DNA of 41,963 nt from Fimenecus sp051881455 (GCA_051881455.1 JBJEPX010000056.1:1-41963); one strand, 5' to 3'. Shown: positions 25,170 through 33,358, numbered from the stretch's first letter. Numbers and translations: made by a program. Notes: a model not told the origin generated them from the letters alone.

Positions 25170-26318
25170 TTATATTTTTACATATTTGTGCTCTGTGGTA
25201 ACGCCGCTGTCGGTAACTGTCAGCACAGTTCCGCCGTTCATATCATCATCTGCATAACAGCGGTTACCTGTTTTCATACCGTAAGTCAGGCGCACGCCCT
25301 CATACAAAACAGAATAGTTGTTTACATGGTCATGACCGACTACCACATTTTTAGTACTGCCAAGCTCCTTAATTGCGGCAAACATACCCGAATTAACGCT
25401 TGGGCAGCAAACCGCCTCACGCTTTTCGCCGAAGCCCATCGTGCTATCGTAGCCGCTGTCCTTCCATTGAAGATACGCCAAGTGGAATTCAGGCAATGCA
25501 ATATGGAAAAATGCTATGGATTCGGGAGTTTCTCCGCCGTTGACCTCTGCCGCGCCTTTAATTGCCCATTTATACCAAGCAATCTGCTTCTCACTTATAA
25601 AATCATAGTTTTTTCCGAAAACATCAATTTTAACGGAACCGTCATCATTGAGTATATATTCCTGTGTATCGGGGTTGATGGCTTTTGAATACATTTTTTG
25701 CTCTTCGGTGATTGCGCTGTAATCTCTTGAAGCGCCCGAATCCATCATTACAAGGGACTGTACTATTTTATCGCCCTCCATAATGTTGATAATGTAATTA
25801 CCCACGCCGCCGATATTATTGGGACCTTTTTTGAAAAGACAATGCTCCGTTTCCAAAAAACGGTCGGCAAGCCACTGTTTGTCAGCGTTGCCCTCACCGT
25901 CGTGATTGCCGAATACAGGCGCCCACGGAATACCGAAAGAATCAATAAACTTTACCAATTCCTTTTGTGACTGTTTTTGGAACGCTGTCCAGACCTGGTC
26001 GCCCGTCAATGTAATTAAATCGGGCTTTTCCTGCTCAATTAAGGCCGTGATGGTTTTTCTGGTGTAGCCTCTTTGAGCAAAGTCAAGAGCGTCGCTGTAC
26101 TGAATATCGGTTAAATTCAGAATTTTGAAATCCTTGCCCGCTTCTTTTTGAAGCACAACGGTATCCTCTAAACGATATGTATCGCTTGAAAACCACATTT
26201 CATTGTTTTTATTGCCCTTTACTGGAAACCAAAGAATACCCGACACAATCCCCACCGTTAATAAAATCGCTAAAACAACAGACAGAATTATAATAACTGT
26301 CTTTTTACGCTTACTCAT
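25170..26318 (-). CDS. Membrane-anchored metallophosphoesterase
   Basis: A 382-residue calcineurin-like phosphoesterase. An N-terminal membrane anchor (about residues 8-31) places the enzyme outside the cell. Metal-site motifs are in order: LTDIQ (near 69), TGDQV (near 103), GNHDGE (near 137), H in FHIALPE (near 272) and GHDHVN (near 327). It resembles the Dcr2/purple-acid-phosphatase-like group; the substrate is unknown. It ends with its own terminator and starts 20 bases after metY, so it may be the last gene of that transcript. Confidence 0.9.
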   Translation of the reverse strand: MSKRKKTVIIILSVVLAILLTVGIVSGILWFPVKGNKNNEMWFSSDTYRLEDTVVLQKEAGKDFKILNLTDIQYSDALDFAQRGYTRKTITALIEQEKPDLITLTGDQVWTAFQKQSQKELVKFIDSFGIPWAPVFGNHDGEGNADKQWLADRFLETEHCLFKKGPNNIGGVGNYIINIMEGDKIVQSLVMMDSGASRDYSAITEEQKMYSKAINPDTQEYILNDDGSVKIDVFGKNYDFISEKQIAWYKWAIKGAAEVNGGETPESIAFFHIALPEFHLAYLQWKDSGYDSTMGFGEKREAVCCPSVNSGMFAAIKELGSTKNVVVGHDHVNNYSVLYEGVRLTYGMKTGNRCYADDDMNGGTVLTVTDSGVTTEHKYVKI

Positions 26319-26338
26319 TTTCCCTTTCGCTCTGTTAA

Positions 26339-27613
26339 TTATATTTCTTCCAACGCCTGCTCTATATCGGCAATAATGTCGTTAACATTCTCAATACCGA
26401 CAGAAAAGCGAATTAAATCGGGTGTAACGCCGCACTCCACAAGTTCTTTATCGGAAAGCTGACGGTGTGTAGAACTTGCAGGATGGAGAACGCAGGTGCG
26501 AGCATCTGCAACATGGGTTACGATAGCGGCAAGCTTTAAAGAGTTCATAAACTTTTCTGCCGCTTCTCTTCCGCCCTTAACGCCGAACGAAATAACGCCG
26601 CAAGTACCGTTAGGCATATACTTCTGTGCCAAATCGTAATACTTGTTATCGGGCAGTCCGGGGTAATTCACCCATGAAATTTTATCGTTATTATTAAGAT
26701 ATTCCGCGACTGTCTGTGCGTTCTGACAATGTCTTTCAACGCGGAGCGCCAGAGATTCAAGCCCCAAATTCAGATAGAAAGAGTTTTGAGGAGCAGGTGT
26801 TGAGCCGTAGTCACGCAAAAGCTGAGCAACAATTTTTGTAACATAACCTGCTTTGCCGAAATCCTTTGTGTAAACAGCGCCGTGATAGCTTTCGTCGGGA
26901 GTGGTAAGTCCGGGGAATTTATCGTTTTGCTCCCAATCAAAATTGCCGCTGTCAATTACCGCGCCGCCGATTATACTTGCGTGCCCCTCCATATATTTTG
27001 TGGTGGAGTGGGTAACAATATCTGCGCCGAACTCAAATGGGCGGCAGTTAATAGGCGTGGGGAAAGTATTATCTACTATCAGCGGCACGCCGTGAGAATG
27101 AGCAATTCTTGCAAACTTTTCAATATCAAGAATATCCAAAGATGGATTTGCGATAGTTTCACCGAACATAGCCTTTGTATTGGGCTTAAATGCGGCGCTG
27201 ATTTCCTCCTCGCTTGCGTTGGGATCAACAAATGTGACATCAATTCCAAGTTTGCGCATTGTCACATTGAAAAGGTTAAAGGTGCCGCCGTAAATCGTAG
27301 CGGAGCTTACAAAATGGTCGCCCGCCCCGAGAATGTTAATAAGTGAGAAAAAGTTTGCCGACTGCCCTGACGATGTGAGCACTCCCGCAACACCGCCTTC
27401 AAGCATTGTTATTTTTTGCGCAACCATATCGTTTGTGGGATTTGCAAGGCGGGTATACATATAGCCCGGTTCAAGGTCAAAAAGCTTTGCCATTGCCTCG
27501 CTTGTATCATATTTATAGGTTGTGCTTTGATAAATCGGCAGAACTCTCGGCTCGCCGTTTTTGGGGCGATAAGCCCCCTGCACGCATTTTGTTTCAATTC
27601 TGTAATCGCTCAT
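26339..27613 (-). CDS. metY: O-acetylhomoserine sulfhydrylase
   Basis: A 424-residue Cys/Met metabolism PLP enzyme. The N-terminus (KCVQGAYRPKNGEPRVLPIYQSTTYK), the insertion after the PLP lysine and the C-terminus (FSVGIENVNDIIADIEQAL) are those of O-acetylhomoserine aminocarboxypropyltransferase. The PLP lysine is K206 in THSTTKY. It makes homocysteine directly from O-acetylhomoserine and sulfide. It starts three bases after the stop of the phosphoglycerate-mutase-like gene, so the two act together, probably around homoserine. Confidence 0.94.
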   Translation of the reverse strand: MSDYRIETKCVQGAYRPKNGEPRVLPIYQSTTYKYDTSEAMAKLFDLEPGYMYTRLANPTNDMVAQKITMLEGGVAGVLTSSGQSANFFSLINILGAGDHFVSSATIYGGTFNLFNVTMRKLGIDVTFVDPNASEEEISAAFKPNTKAMFGETIANPSLDILDIEKFARIAHSHGVPLIVDNTFPTPINCRPFEFGADIVTHSTTKYMEGHASIIGGAVIDSGNFDWEQNDKFPGLTTPDESYHGAVYTKDFGKAGYVTKIVAQLLRDYGSTPAPQNSFYLNLGLESLALRVERHCQNAQTVAEYLNNNDKISWVNYPGLPDNKYYDLAQKYMPNGTCGVISFGVKGGREAAEKFMNSLKLAAIVTHVADARTCVLHPASSTHRQLSDKELVECGVTPDLIRFSVGIENVNDIIADIEQALEEI

Positions 27614-27616
27614 TAT

Positions 27617-28825
27617 TTATACCTCTAAAAATTTATTCATAAGCTTAACGCCGCTGTCAATAAACAGTCCCGTTGCCTTTGCCGTTTTCTCGTTTACGGT
27701 GTCAACGCCGTTTTGAGGCTTTGATTTCTGATAAATCATAAATGGAACAGGGTCAGGAGCGTGGGTTGCCGTTACAATGGGTGTGGGGTGGTCGGGAAGT
27801 ATCATTATTTTATAATCGTCAAAATCCTTAACACCGTCCAGCACTATGGGAAGCACGCGGCTGTCTATCATCTCGATAGCCTTAATCTTATTTTCGGGCT
27901 CGCGCCTATGACCGCACTCATCGGGAGCTTCAATATGTATATAAGCAAAGTCACAACCGTTTTTCAATGCGTCAACCGCCGCTTTCGCCTTGCCCTCAAA
28001 GTTTGTATCAATATATCCTGTTGCGCCCTCAACCTCGGGAGTTTCCATTTTTGCACATTTACCGATGCCCTTTAAAAGGTCAACGGCGGAAATTACTGCG
28101 CCCTTTATACCGTAAAGCTCCTCAAAGGGAGAAAGAGCGGGCTTTTTGCCCTCGCCCCAAAGCCAAATGGAGTTTGCAGGGCGTCTGCCGTTTTTAACCC
28201 TTTCTATGTTGACAGGGTGGTCTTTCAAAAATTCGTAGCTTTCTTTCATCATTTCCACAAGCCCTTTGGCATTTTCCGACTTTGAAAGATATTCGCCTAC
28301 AACACGCCCCGAAATATCGTGAGGGGGCGTCATACTGCCCAAATCCGTTGTGCCGTTGTTCCAAACAAGGCAATGGCGGTAGCTGACGCCGCTGTAAAAC
28401 TTATACATATCGTTGCCGAAATGCTCCTGCACGGACGCTATGATTTTTTCGGCTTCTTCAGTTGAAATATCGTCGGCACAATAGTCCACCATAGTTTTGT
28501 CGGCATAGTTTTCCTCGTCGGAAAGGGTGACGAGATTACAGCGCAGAGTGACATCGGTATCTTTTAAGTCAACCCCTATGCTTGCCGCCTCCAAAGGACT
28601 TCTGCCCGTATAGTAAATCGATGGGTCAAAGCCCATTACGCTCATATTGGCAACATCACTGCCCGGCTTCATACCGTCGGGAACGGTTTTAACAAGCCCA
28701 ACAGTTCCTTTTTTGCCCAAAGCGTCAAAATTCGGCTTACTCGCCATCATCATTGGTGTTTTCCCGCCGAATTCCGGTACGGGATAATCCGCCATACCGT
28801 CATACAAAACTACAACATATTTCAT
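27617..28825 (-). CDS. ApgM-type phosphoglycerate mutase family protein, possibly a homoserine kinase
   Basis: A 402-residue protein of the alkaline-phosphatase superfamily (2,3-bisphosphoglycerate-independent mutase, archaeal type, COG3635). The metal aspartate is D9 (YDGMADYP), the active serine is S62 in GSDVANMSVMGFDP, and HTPP/HPTPI blocks hold further metal ligands. Some bacterial members of this family have been proposed to act as homoserine kinases (alternative ThrB). Tight coupling with metY, which uses a homoserine ester, makes that role plausible here, but the sequence alone cannot separate the two. GGAGGC precedes the ATG. Confidence 0.85.
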   Translation of the reverse strand: MKYVVVLYDGMADYPVPEFGGKTPMMMASKPNFDALGKKGTVGLVKTVPDGMKPGSDVANMSVMGFDPSIYYTGRSPLEAASIGVDLKDTDVTLRCNLVTLSDEENYADKTMVDYCADDISTEEAEKIIASVQEHFGNDMYKFYSGVSYRHCLVWNNGTTDLGSMTPPHDISGRVVGEYLSKSENAKGLVEMMKESYEFLKDHPVNIERVKNGRRPANSIWLWGEGKKPALSPFEELYGIKGAVISAVDLLKGIGKCAKMETPEVEGATGYIDTNFEGKAKAAVDALKNGCDFAYIHIEAPDECGHRREPENKIKAIEMIDSRVLPIVLDGVKDFDDYKIMILPDHPTPIVTATHAPDPVPFMIYQKSKPQNGVDTVNEKTAKATGLFIDSGVKLMNKFLEV

Positions 28826-28856
28826 TTAAAAAGCCTCCTAAAAAGCCGCCGATTGG

Positions 28857-29825
28857 TTAATTATTCTCTTGATTTTCATCCGCATTGAACGCATCTGTCG
28901 GTGCGTTTTCGCTCTCCTGCTGATTTTCAGCGCCGTTACCGTAATCGTAGACAGTCGGTGCAGGCGGTACATCCATGTTCGGTGCCGCAAAGGGATTTTG
29001 CGGTGCATAATCCTGCGGTTTCTGAGCATAAGGATTTTGCTGTGCATAAGGATTTGCATAATATGGATTTTCGCCGTTTTGCGCTCCCTGCTGATTTTGA
29101 TTAAACGGCTCATTTCCGCCCTCAAACGGAGGAACGGGGAAAATGCCGAACTCCTCAGGTGTTGCATTACCTGTGGCAATGGCATTGTTCTTTAAATTCT
29201 CATAATACATAGCGGTTGTGCACGAAATGTACGGCACAACATATATGGCGGCAATTCCCAAAGTTATTGCAATCAAAAAATACCACAGGATAAAGGATAA
29301 CTGCATAACGAACAAGTCACCTTTATAGCCGTTTGTCATACGGCGGCTCAATTCCCTCGCCTGCTTAGGTGAAAGATTGGGATTATCGTGAATAATATTG
29401 TGCACGAAAATATACTGATAGAATTTTATAATACCGGGCACAACGAAAAGCAAAGTCCACAGTCCGATAACGATTTGTGTAACCAGACCTACTGAAAAAT
29501 ATTTGCCGTAACGGTCTATACCCTCGCGATATATGCTTTTCCATTCAGGGTTAAAGCCCCGAAGATAATTAAGATAATATCCTGCCACTGCAACTGTGAA
29601 AGGTATGAGCAGCCATGAAAGAATATTGCTGCCGTAAGAAACAGTTGTTGTTTCCTGAGCAGCGCCGTCTAATGTAACTTTTTTCAGAACGGTTATACCG
29701 CCTGAAATTGCTCCGCTCAGCAAATACAGCGGCAAGCAGGCAAAAAACATTGTAAGCCATCGGCGGTCAGTGCCTATAAATGCTCTTGCCTCTGATTTAA
29801 TGCCTTTTCTGTTTAATAAATCCAT
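28857..29825 (-). CDS. DUF975 family membrane protein with low-complexity tail
   Basis: A 322-residue integral membrane protein. About six hydrophobic segments fill residues 25-235, with SLSPKQARELSRRMTNGYKGDLFVMQLSFILWY (middle) typical of DUF975. The last 85 residues are hydrophilic and rich in N, Q, P, Y and A, with repeated NPYAQ units near residues 258-270, and should lie in the cytoplasm. DUF975 proteins have no assigned function. It precedes the phosphoglycerate-mutase-like gene by about 30 bases. Confidence 0.85.
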   Translation of the reverse strand: MDLLNRKGIKSEARAFIGTDRRWLTMFFACLPLYLLSGAISGGITVLKKVTLDGAAQETTTVSYGSNILSWLLIPFTVAVAGYYLNYLRGFNPEWKSIYREGIDRYGKYFSVGLVTQIVIGLWTLLFVVPGIIKFYQYIFVHNIIHDNPNLSPKQARELSRRMTNGYKGDLFVMQLSFILWYFLIAITLGIAAIYVVPYISCTTAMYYENLKNNAIATGNATPEEFGIFPVPPFEGGNEPFNQNQQGAQNGENPYYANPYAQQNPYAQKPQDYAPQNPFAAPNMDVPPAPTVYDYGNGAENQQESENAPTDAFNADENQENN

Positions 29826-29889
29826 AGATATTCCCCTTTTTAATATTTTAATAGAATTTTACCATAATATGTCGGCTGTGTCAAAGGAA

Positions 29890-30606
29890 TTACTCATGCC
29901 AGCCGCTGATTTTTCCACGCTCCATTGCGCCCACGATTTTCTGCCGAAGTCCGGGATATTCCTTTTCCAAATCCGCCAGCAATTTTTTAGTATCTTCACG
30001 GTTCGTTTTTTCATCAACGGGGCATCGGCTTTTTACAATGGGCACATCTTCTTTTCTTACAACACGCTCAATATCCGTTTCGTATGCAAAAATCATAGGT
30101 CTTATCATATATAAATCCTTGCGTGAAAGATAAGAAACTGGTGAAAAGCTTTCCGCCCTGCCCCCTGAAAACAAATTCATAATGAAAGTTTCGGCGGCGT
30201 CGTCGAGGTGATGACCGAGGGCAATTTTATTGCAACCCAGCTCTTTTGCCGTATCGTGAAGAATTCCACGCCTCATTCTTGCGCAAAGGCTACACGGATT
30301 TGACTCCTTGCGCTCCTCAAAAATTACATTGTAAAGCCCTGTGCGCTTTATTACATACTCAACTCCGTTTTCACGGCAAATTTCTTCAATTTGTGAAAAA
30401 TCGCTGTTTTCACCGTAAAATTGCGAGTCAACGGTTACGGCGTAAAGCTCGAATTTCTTAGGATAAAACCGTTTTAAATTGATAAGGCAGAGAAGCATCA
30501 GCACGCTGTCCTTTCCCCCTGAAACACAAACGGCAATGCGGTCGCCCTCGTCTATCATATTGTATTTATCAACTGCCGCACGGACAAGACTTAAAAGCTT
30601 TTGCAC
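29890..30606 (-). CDS. TtcA-like tRNA 2-thiocytidine synthetase family protein
   Basis: A 238-residue PP-loop ATPase. The ATP loop SGGKDS is at residues 29-34, CSLCARM near residue 113 carries the paired cysteines of the TtcA/TtuA group, and GHHLDDAAETFIMNLF follows. The family adds sulfur to tRNA (s2C32 for TtcA) by an Fe-S-dependent reaction. The start is GTG at 30606, with AAAAGGAAG upstream. It is a single gene, transcribed away from rplM. Confidence 0.85.
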   Translation of the reverse strand: MQKLLSLVRAAVDKYNMIDEGDRIAVCVSGGKDSVLMLLCLINLKRFYPKKFELYAVTVDSQFYGENSDFSQIEEICRENGVEYVIKRTGLYNVIFEERKESNPCSLCARMRRGILHDTAKELGCNKIALGHHLDDAAETFIMNLFSGGRAESFSPVSYLSRKDLYMIRPMIFAYETDIERVVRKEDVPIVKSRCPVDEKTNREDTKKLLADLEKEYPGLRQKIVGAMERGKISGWHE

Positions 30607-30772
30607 CGATAATCTTCCTTTTATTCCATATTACCAATATTTTATATTATAAAAGGTGAAAAGTAAACAAAGATTTTGAAAATTTATTAAAGAGAAAATA
30701 TATTGAAAATATGAGAAAATTCAAGAAAAACAGAGATTTTAATTTGTAGCGTTAATTTTTTGAAAATTTGTG

Positions 30773-30801
30773 TTGACATTCATTTATCCTTGTGCTAAAA
30801 T
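30773..30801 (+). promoter_or_regulatory. Promoter of rplM-rpsI
   Basis: TTGACA (30773-30778), a 17-base spacer and TAAAAT (30796-30801), about 40 bases before the rplM start. A strong promoter, as expected for ribosomal protein genes. Confidence 0.85.
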
Positions 30802-30841
30802 CATCGGGCAATGAAAAATAAATTTATGGGAGGTAAGTTCA

Positions 30842-31270
30842 ATGTCAACTTATATGCCGAAAAAGGGCGATATTACCCGTAACTGGTATGTGCTTGACGC
30901 AGCAGGCAAGCCCCTTGGTAAGGTTGCGGCTGAGGCTGCTACTCTTCTCAGAGGTAAGCACAAGCCCACTTTTACACCTAACGCTGACTGCGGCGACCAT
31001 GTTATCATCATTAACGCCGCCGAAGTTGTTCTTACAGGTAACAAGCTCGAACAGAAAATGTATTATCATCACACAGGCTACATCGGAAACATGAAAGAGG
31101 TTAAATATAAAACTCTTATGAAGACTAAGCCCGAATTTGCCGTTACAAAGGCTGTTAAGGGTATGATTCCCGACACGGTTATCGGCAGACAGGCTCTCAC
31201 AAGACTTCGTGTTTACGCCGGTGCAGAGCACAAGCATGAGGCTCAGAAGCCCGAAGCAAGAGAATTTTAA
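30842..31270 (+). CDS. rplM: 50S ribosomal protein L13
   Basis: A 142-residue ribosomal protein, full length. W-Y-V-L-DA.GKPLGK.AAEAA.LLRGKHKPTFTP and the end PH-like KHEAQKPEAREF are typical. GGGAGG precedes the ATG. It is followed after 19 bases by rpsI, the near-universal L13-S9 pair. Confidence 0.97.
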   Translation: MSTYMPKKGDITRNWYVLDAAGKPLGKVAAEAATLLRGKHKPTFTPNADCGDHVIIINAAEVVLTGNKLEQKMYYHHTGYIGNMKEVKYKTLMKTKPEFAVTKAVKGMIPDTVIGRQALTRLRVYAGAEHKHEAQKPEAREF

Positions 31271-31289
31271 GAAAGGGAGGCTAATATAA

Positions 31290-31688
31290 ATGTACGAGAC
31301 AAATCCTTATTTTTACGGTACAGGCAGAAGAAAAAAATCTGTTGCCCGTGTTCGCGTTTATGCAGGAACAGGTAAAATCACAATCAACGACAGAGATATT
31401 GACGATTATTTCGGTCTTGAAACATTAAAGCTTATTGTTCGCCAGCCTCTCGCTCTGACAGGCACAGCCGACAAGTTTGACATCGTTTGCCGTGTTGGCG
31501 GCGGCGGAGTTACAGGTCAGGCAGGCGCAATCCGTCACGGTCTTTCCCGTGCTCTTCTTCAGTATGACGAAAATCTTCGTCCTGCTCTCAAGAAGGCCGG
31601 TTTCCTCACCAGAGACCCCAGAATGAAGGAAAGAAAGAAATACGGTCTCAAAGGCGCTCGCCGTGCACCGCAGTTCTCAAAGAGATAA
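31290..31688 (+). CDS. rpsI: 30S ribosomal protein S9
   Basis: A 132-residue ribosomal protein. GTGRRKKSVARVRVYAGTGKITIN at the start, GGGVTGQAGAIRHGLSRAL in the middle and the terminal FSKR whose last residues contact P-site tRNA are all present. It follows rplM with a GGGAGG site and ends in a strong terminator. Confidence 0.98.
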   Translation: MYETNPYFYGTGRRKKSVARVRVYAGTGKITINDRDIDDYFGLETLKLIVRQPLALTGTADKFDIVCRVGGGGVTGQAGAIRHGLSRALLQYDENLRPALKKAGFLTRDPRMKERKKYGLKGARRAPQFSKR

Positions 31689-31708
31689 AAGTTGTTTTAT
31701 CGAATTCT

Positions 31709-31739
31709 CAGCACTCACGCAAGTGGGTGCTGTTTTTTT
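31709..31739 (+). terminator. Terminator after rpsI
   Basis: CAGCACTCAC/GTGGGTGCTG stem with a GCAA tetraloop, followed by seven T. Confidence 0.93.
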
Positions 31740-31758
31740 GTGCAAACTGCGGTGTCCT

Positions 31759-31921
31759 CACGGCGTAGTGGTTTTTCCATGATTTTGCGGGACGATTTGG
31801 GGCTGTCCAATACGAGTTATCTATATTTTTCAGCGTGCTTGTAGGGGCGGGTTTCCATGCCCGCCCGATAAAACATATGAAACTAACGGCTGTTTGGTAG
31901 GGTGCGACACCTGGTTGCACC
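31759..31921. repeat. Cluster of palindromic repeats downstream of rpsI
   Basis: Contains a decayed unit (GGGACGATTTGGGGCTGTCC), GTAGGGGCGGGTTTCCATGC followed by CCGCCC (31841-31866), and GTAGGGTGCGACACCTGG followed by TTGCACC (31897-31921). The stretch ACGGCGTAGTGGTTTT (31759) recurs at 33359 with one change, so the two clusters share more than the hairpins. No gene is seen here. Confidence 0.65.
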
Positions 31922-31931
31922 GTTAACTTTA

Positions 31932-31980
31932 CTGTAAGTTTGACGGCGAGAGCAAGACGGAGCCCTACATTACAATCAGA
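31932..31980. repeat. Direct repeat, copy 1, flanking the toxin/immunity pair
   Basis: CTGTAA followed by TTGACGGCGAGAGCAAGACG and GAGCCCTACATTAC. It is repeated almost unchanged at 32721-32767 in the same orientation. It shares the CCCTAC end with the palindromic family but does not itself form a hairpin. Confidence 0.85.
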
Positions 31981-32026
31981 AAACCGTCCCCTGATTGCGA
32001 CTGTATTACAATCAGGGGACGGTTTT
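31980..32026 (-). terminator. 18-base perfect inverted repeat after the immunity-like gene
   Basis: AAAACCGTCCCCTGATTG and its exact complement, 11-base loop. On the minus strand it follows the stop at 32038 and ends in GGTTTTCTG, so it can act as terminator. The same GAACCGTCCCCTGATTG string occurs at 33546-33562, so it is also a dispersed repeat. Confidence 0.6.
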
Positions 32027-32037
32027 CGGATTGCTTC

Positions 32038-32514
32038 TTATTCTTGATCAATATTTAAATACGGAGATTCACACTCAATTACATACAATTGATTTTCAGC
32101 ACAGATTTTTGTAACAGTGTCATAAGGTAACATACATCCTATATACATATAATAATCATAACCAAAATGAATATAAAAATCTTCAGAAGATAACCGACAC
32201 CAGCATCTATTCCTTAAACAGTCACGAATAATTTCTGCAAGTTGAAGTTTATCAATCATCTGATTATTCTTCCAAATCAAATTCGATTGATATTTTTGCA
32301 AATTGGTAATAGAAAGTTCTTTTTGATGTGCCGCAATAAAAATATCTTGTGCTGATTTAATATATTTATCTTCAACTTCTAAATACATTTCACTTGTAAA
32401 TTCTTTACCATTAAAAATGTTTCCTATATCTGAATAATCAGTCCAATCATCAAATATGAATACTCCATCTACATAGCCATTTAAATCATATTTTGCAATT
32501 CGATACATATTCAT
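32038..32514 (-). CDS. Putative immunity protein following an Ntox21-like toxin remnant
   Basis: An acidic protein of about 158 residues of no family I can name with certainty. The start ATG at 32514 is chosen because it begins directly after the toxin remnant's stop; six more codons are open upstream. It is AT-rich and rich in Y, I, D and N, unlike its neighbours, suggesting transfer. Its position directly behind a toxin C-terminus, and its size, fit an immunity gene of a polymorphic toxin. The role rests on context only. The same role could apply to an orphan gene left after toxin loss. Confidence 0.65.
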   Translation of the reverse strand: MNMYRIAKYDLNGYVDGVFIFDDWTDYSDIGNIFNGKEFTSEMYLEVEDKYIKSAQDIFIAAHQKELSITNLQKYQSNLIWKNNQMIDKLQLAEIIRDCLRNRCWCRLSSEDFYIHFGYDYYMYIGCMLPYDTVTKICAENQLYVIECESPYLNIDQE

Positions 32515-32516
32515 AA

Positions 32517-32720
32517 TTATTTCCCCATCCAATTTAAAAACTCATCAAAAGTTCCTAACCGTGTGCTTTTACTTCGAAGATCTTCAACGGTCTTTGCCAT
32601 CTTCCATACACATCCATCATGACTATCAATGTCAAGTGTTAAATATCTTTTGGTTTTACTATTATAAAAATACTCGTTGTCCATTAAAAAAATAATTCGC
32701 GAAACAATCAGCATGGTTAC
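32517..32720 (-). pseudogene. C-terminal remnant of an Ntox21-like polymorphic toxin
   Basis: About 65 codons remain, with the pattern YFYNSKTKRYLTLDIDSHDG, VWKMAKTVEDL, and STRLGTFDEFLNWMG. This matches the end of secreted toxins whose tail reads D-DxHxGGVWKM...KxTRxGTxDxxLNxxG (Novel toxin 21 type). The reading frame continues upstream only through the direct repeat at 32721 and has no delivery domain there, so the toxin is cut off at the repeat. One usual glycine is a cysteine (HDGCVW). It is probably not functional. Confidence 0.65.
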
Positions 32721-32767
32721 CTGTAAATTGACGGCGAGAGCAAGACGGAGCCCTACATTACGATCAG
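32721..32767. repeat. Direct repeat, copy 2, cutting the toxin remnant
   Basis: Copy of 31932-31980 with a one-base length change in the TTGACGG start and a few changes at the end. It lies exactly where similarity to the toxin ends. Confidence 0.85.
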
Positions 32768-32787
32768 AGAACAGTTCCTTAATTGTC

Positions 32788-33090
32788 TTAAACCTTCCCC
32801 TGATTATTCCACCACAAATCTGTTTTATATTCTTGTGGAATACGTTCATCAAAAAGTGGCTCTTCAAAGCCCAACGCTAAAAGCTCATCAAACCATTTGT
32901 TCCGTAAAGAATCTGGCAATTCACTACCACACCACGGGCAATAATGAATCAGTATCATTGAGATACTATCTTCATGACATGGTATGCCATATTCGTTGAA
33001 TTTCGGTACATATAAAATTGTTTTCCTCTCTGAATCATTTGTTTCATAAATATGACACTTCATATCTTCACAACAATAATTCACCATCAT
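32788..33090 (-). CDS. DUF6980-like small protein, likely immunity protein
   Basis: A 100-residue protein. The pattern NYCCEDM...F-EYGIP.H.....ILI.YCPWCGS.LP.SLR..WFDEL..LGFE.P......PQE.KTD.WW is that of a widespread small family (DUF6980) often found near toxin genes; CC and CPWC may bind a metal. The ATG overlaps the TGA of a toxin remnant by ATGA, and GGGAG lies within that toxin end, so the two were coupled. The immunity role follows from this coupling and is inferred. The gene itself looks intact. Confidence 0.75.
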   Translation of the reverse strand: MMVNYCCEDMKCHIYETNDSERKTILYVPKFNEYGIPCHEDSISMILIHYCPWCGSELPDSLRNKWFDELLALGFEEPLFDERIPQEYKTDLWWNNQGKV

Positions 33091-33188
33091 CGTCTCCCTT
33101 TCACAGCATTTTTAATCATTTCACCTGTTACCGGATCCATAACACCTAAATGCATTCCCATTCTATCAAAAACTTCAATTTCATCAAT
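33087..33188 (-). pseudogene. C-terminal remnant of a colicin E3-type RNase toxin
   Basis: A 33-codon end, in frame up to the TGA at 33087-33089: it reads EIEVFDRMGMHLGVMDP, VTGEMIKNAVKGRR. This resembles the C-terminus of the colicin E3 cytotoxic RNase domain (QHLGSFDPKTGNQLKGPDPKR). A few codons upstream the frame meets a stop (TAG near 33203) and the catalytic part is gone. It therefore cannot be active, but the overlapping DUF6980 gene survived. Confidence 0.6.
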
Positions 33189-33358
33189 CAGTAGATAGTT
33201 CTATGATTGACTATATTTTTTGTATAATATAGTAATTCACACCCGTTAATTTACTGACCGCCTCAGCAAAAATATACCGCTTTATTCATATTTTGTCAAC
33301 ACAAAAGAACCGTAAGGTGAGGATAGTCTAAAACTGAGCAGAAATTACATATCAACAT

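Noticed and set aside
28838..29185. 115-codon minus-strand frame within the DUF975 gene
   Set aside because: It is a shifted-frame shadow of the repetitive NPYAQ-rich tail of the longer, recognisable gene.
30845..31237. 130-codon antisense frame over rplM
   Set aside because: It lies fully within the L13 gene on the opposite strand and results from codon bias of that gene.
32721..32867. Upstream extension of the Ntox21-like frame as a real N-terminal domain
   Set aside because: The first 50 codons of that frame are the direct repeat and the shifted-frame 3' end of the DUF6980-like gene, not a toxin delivery domain.
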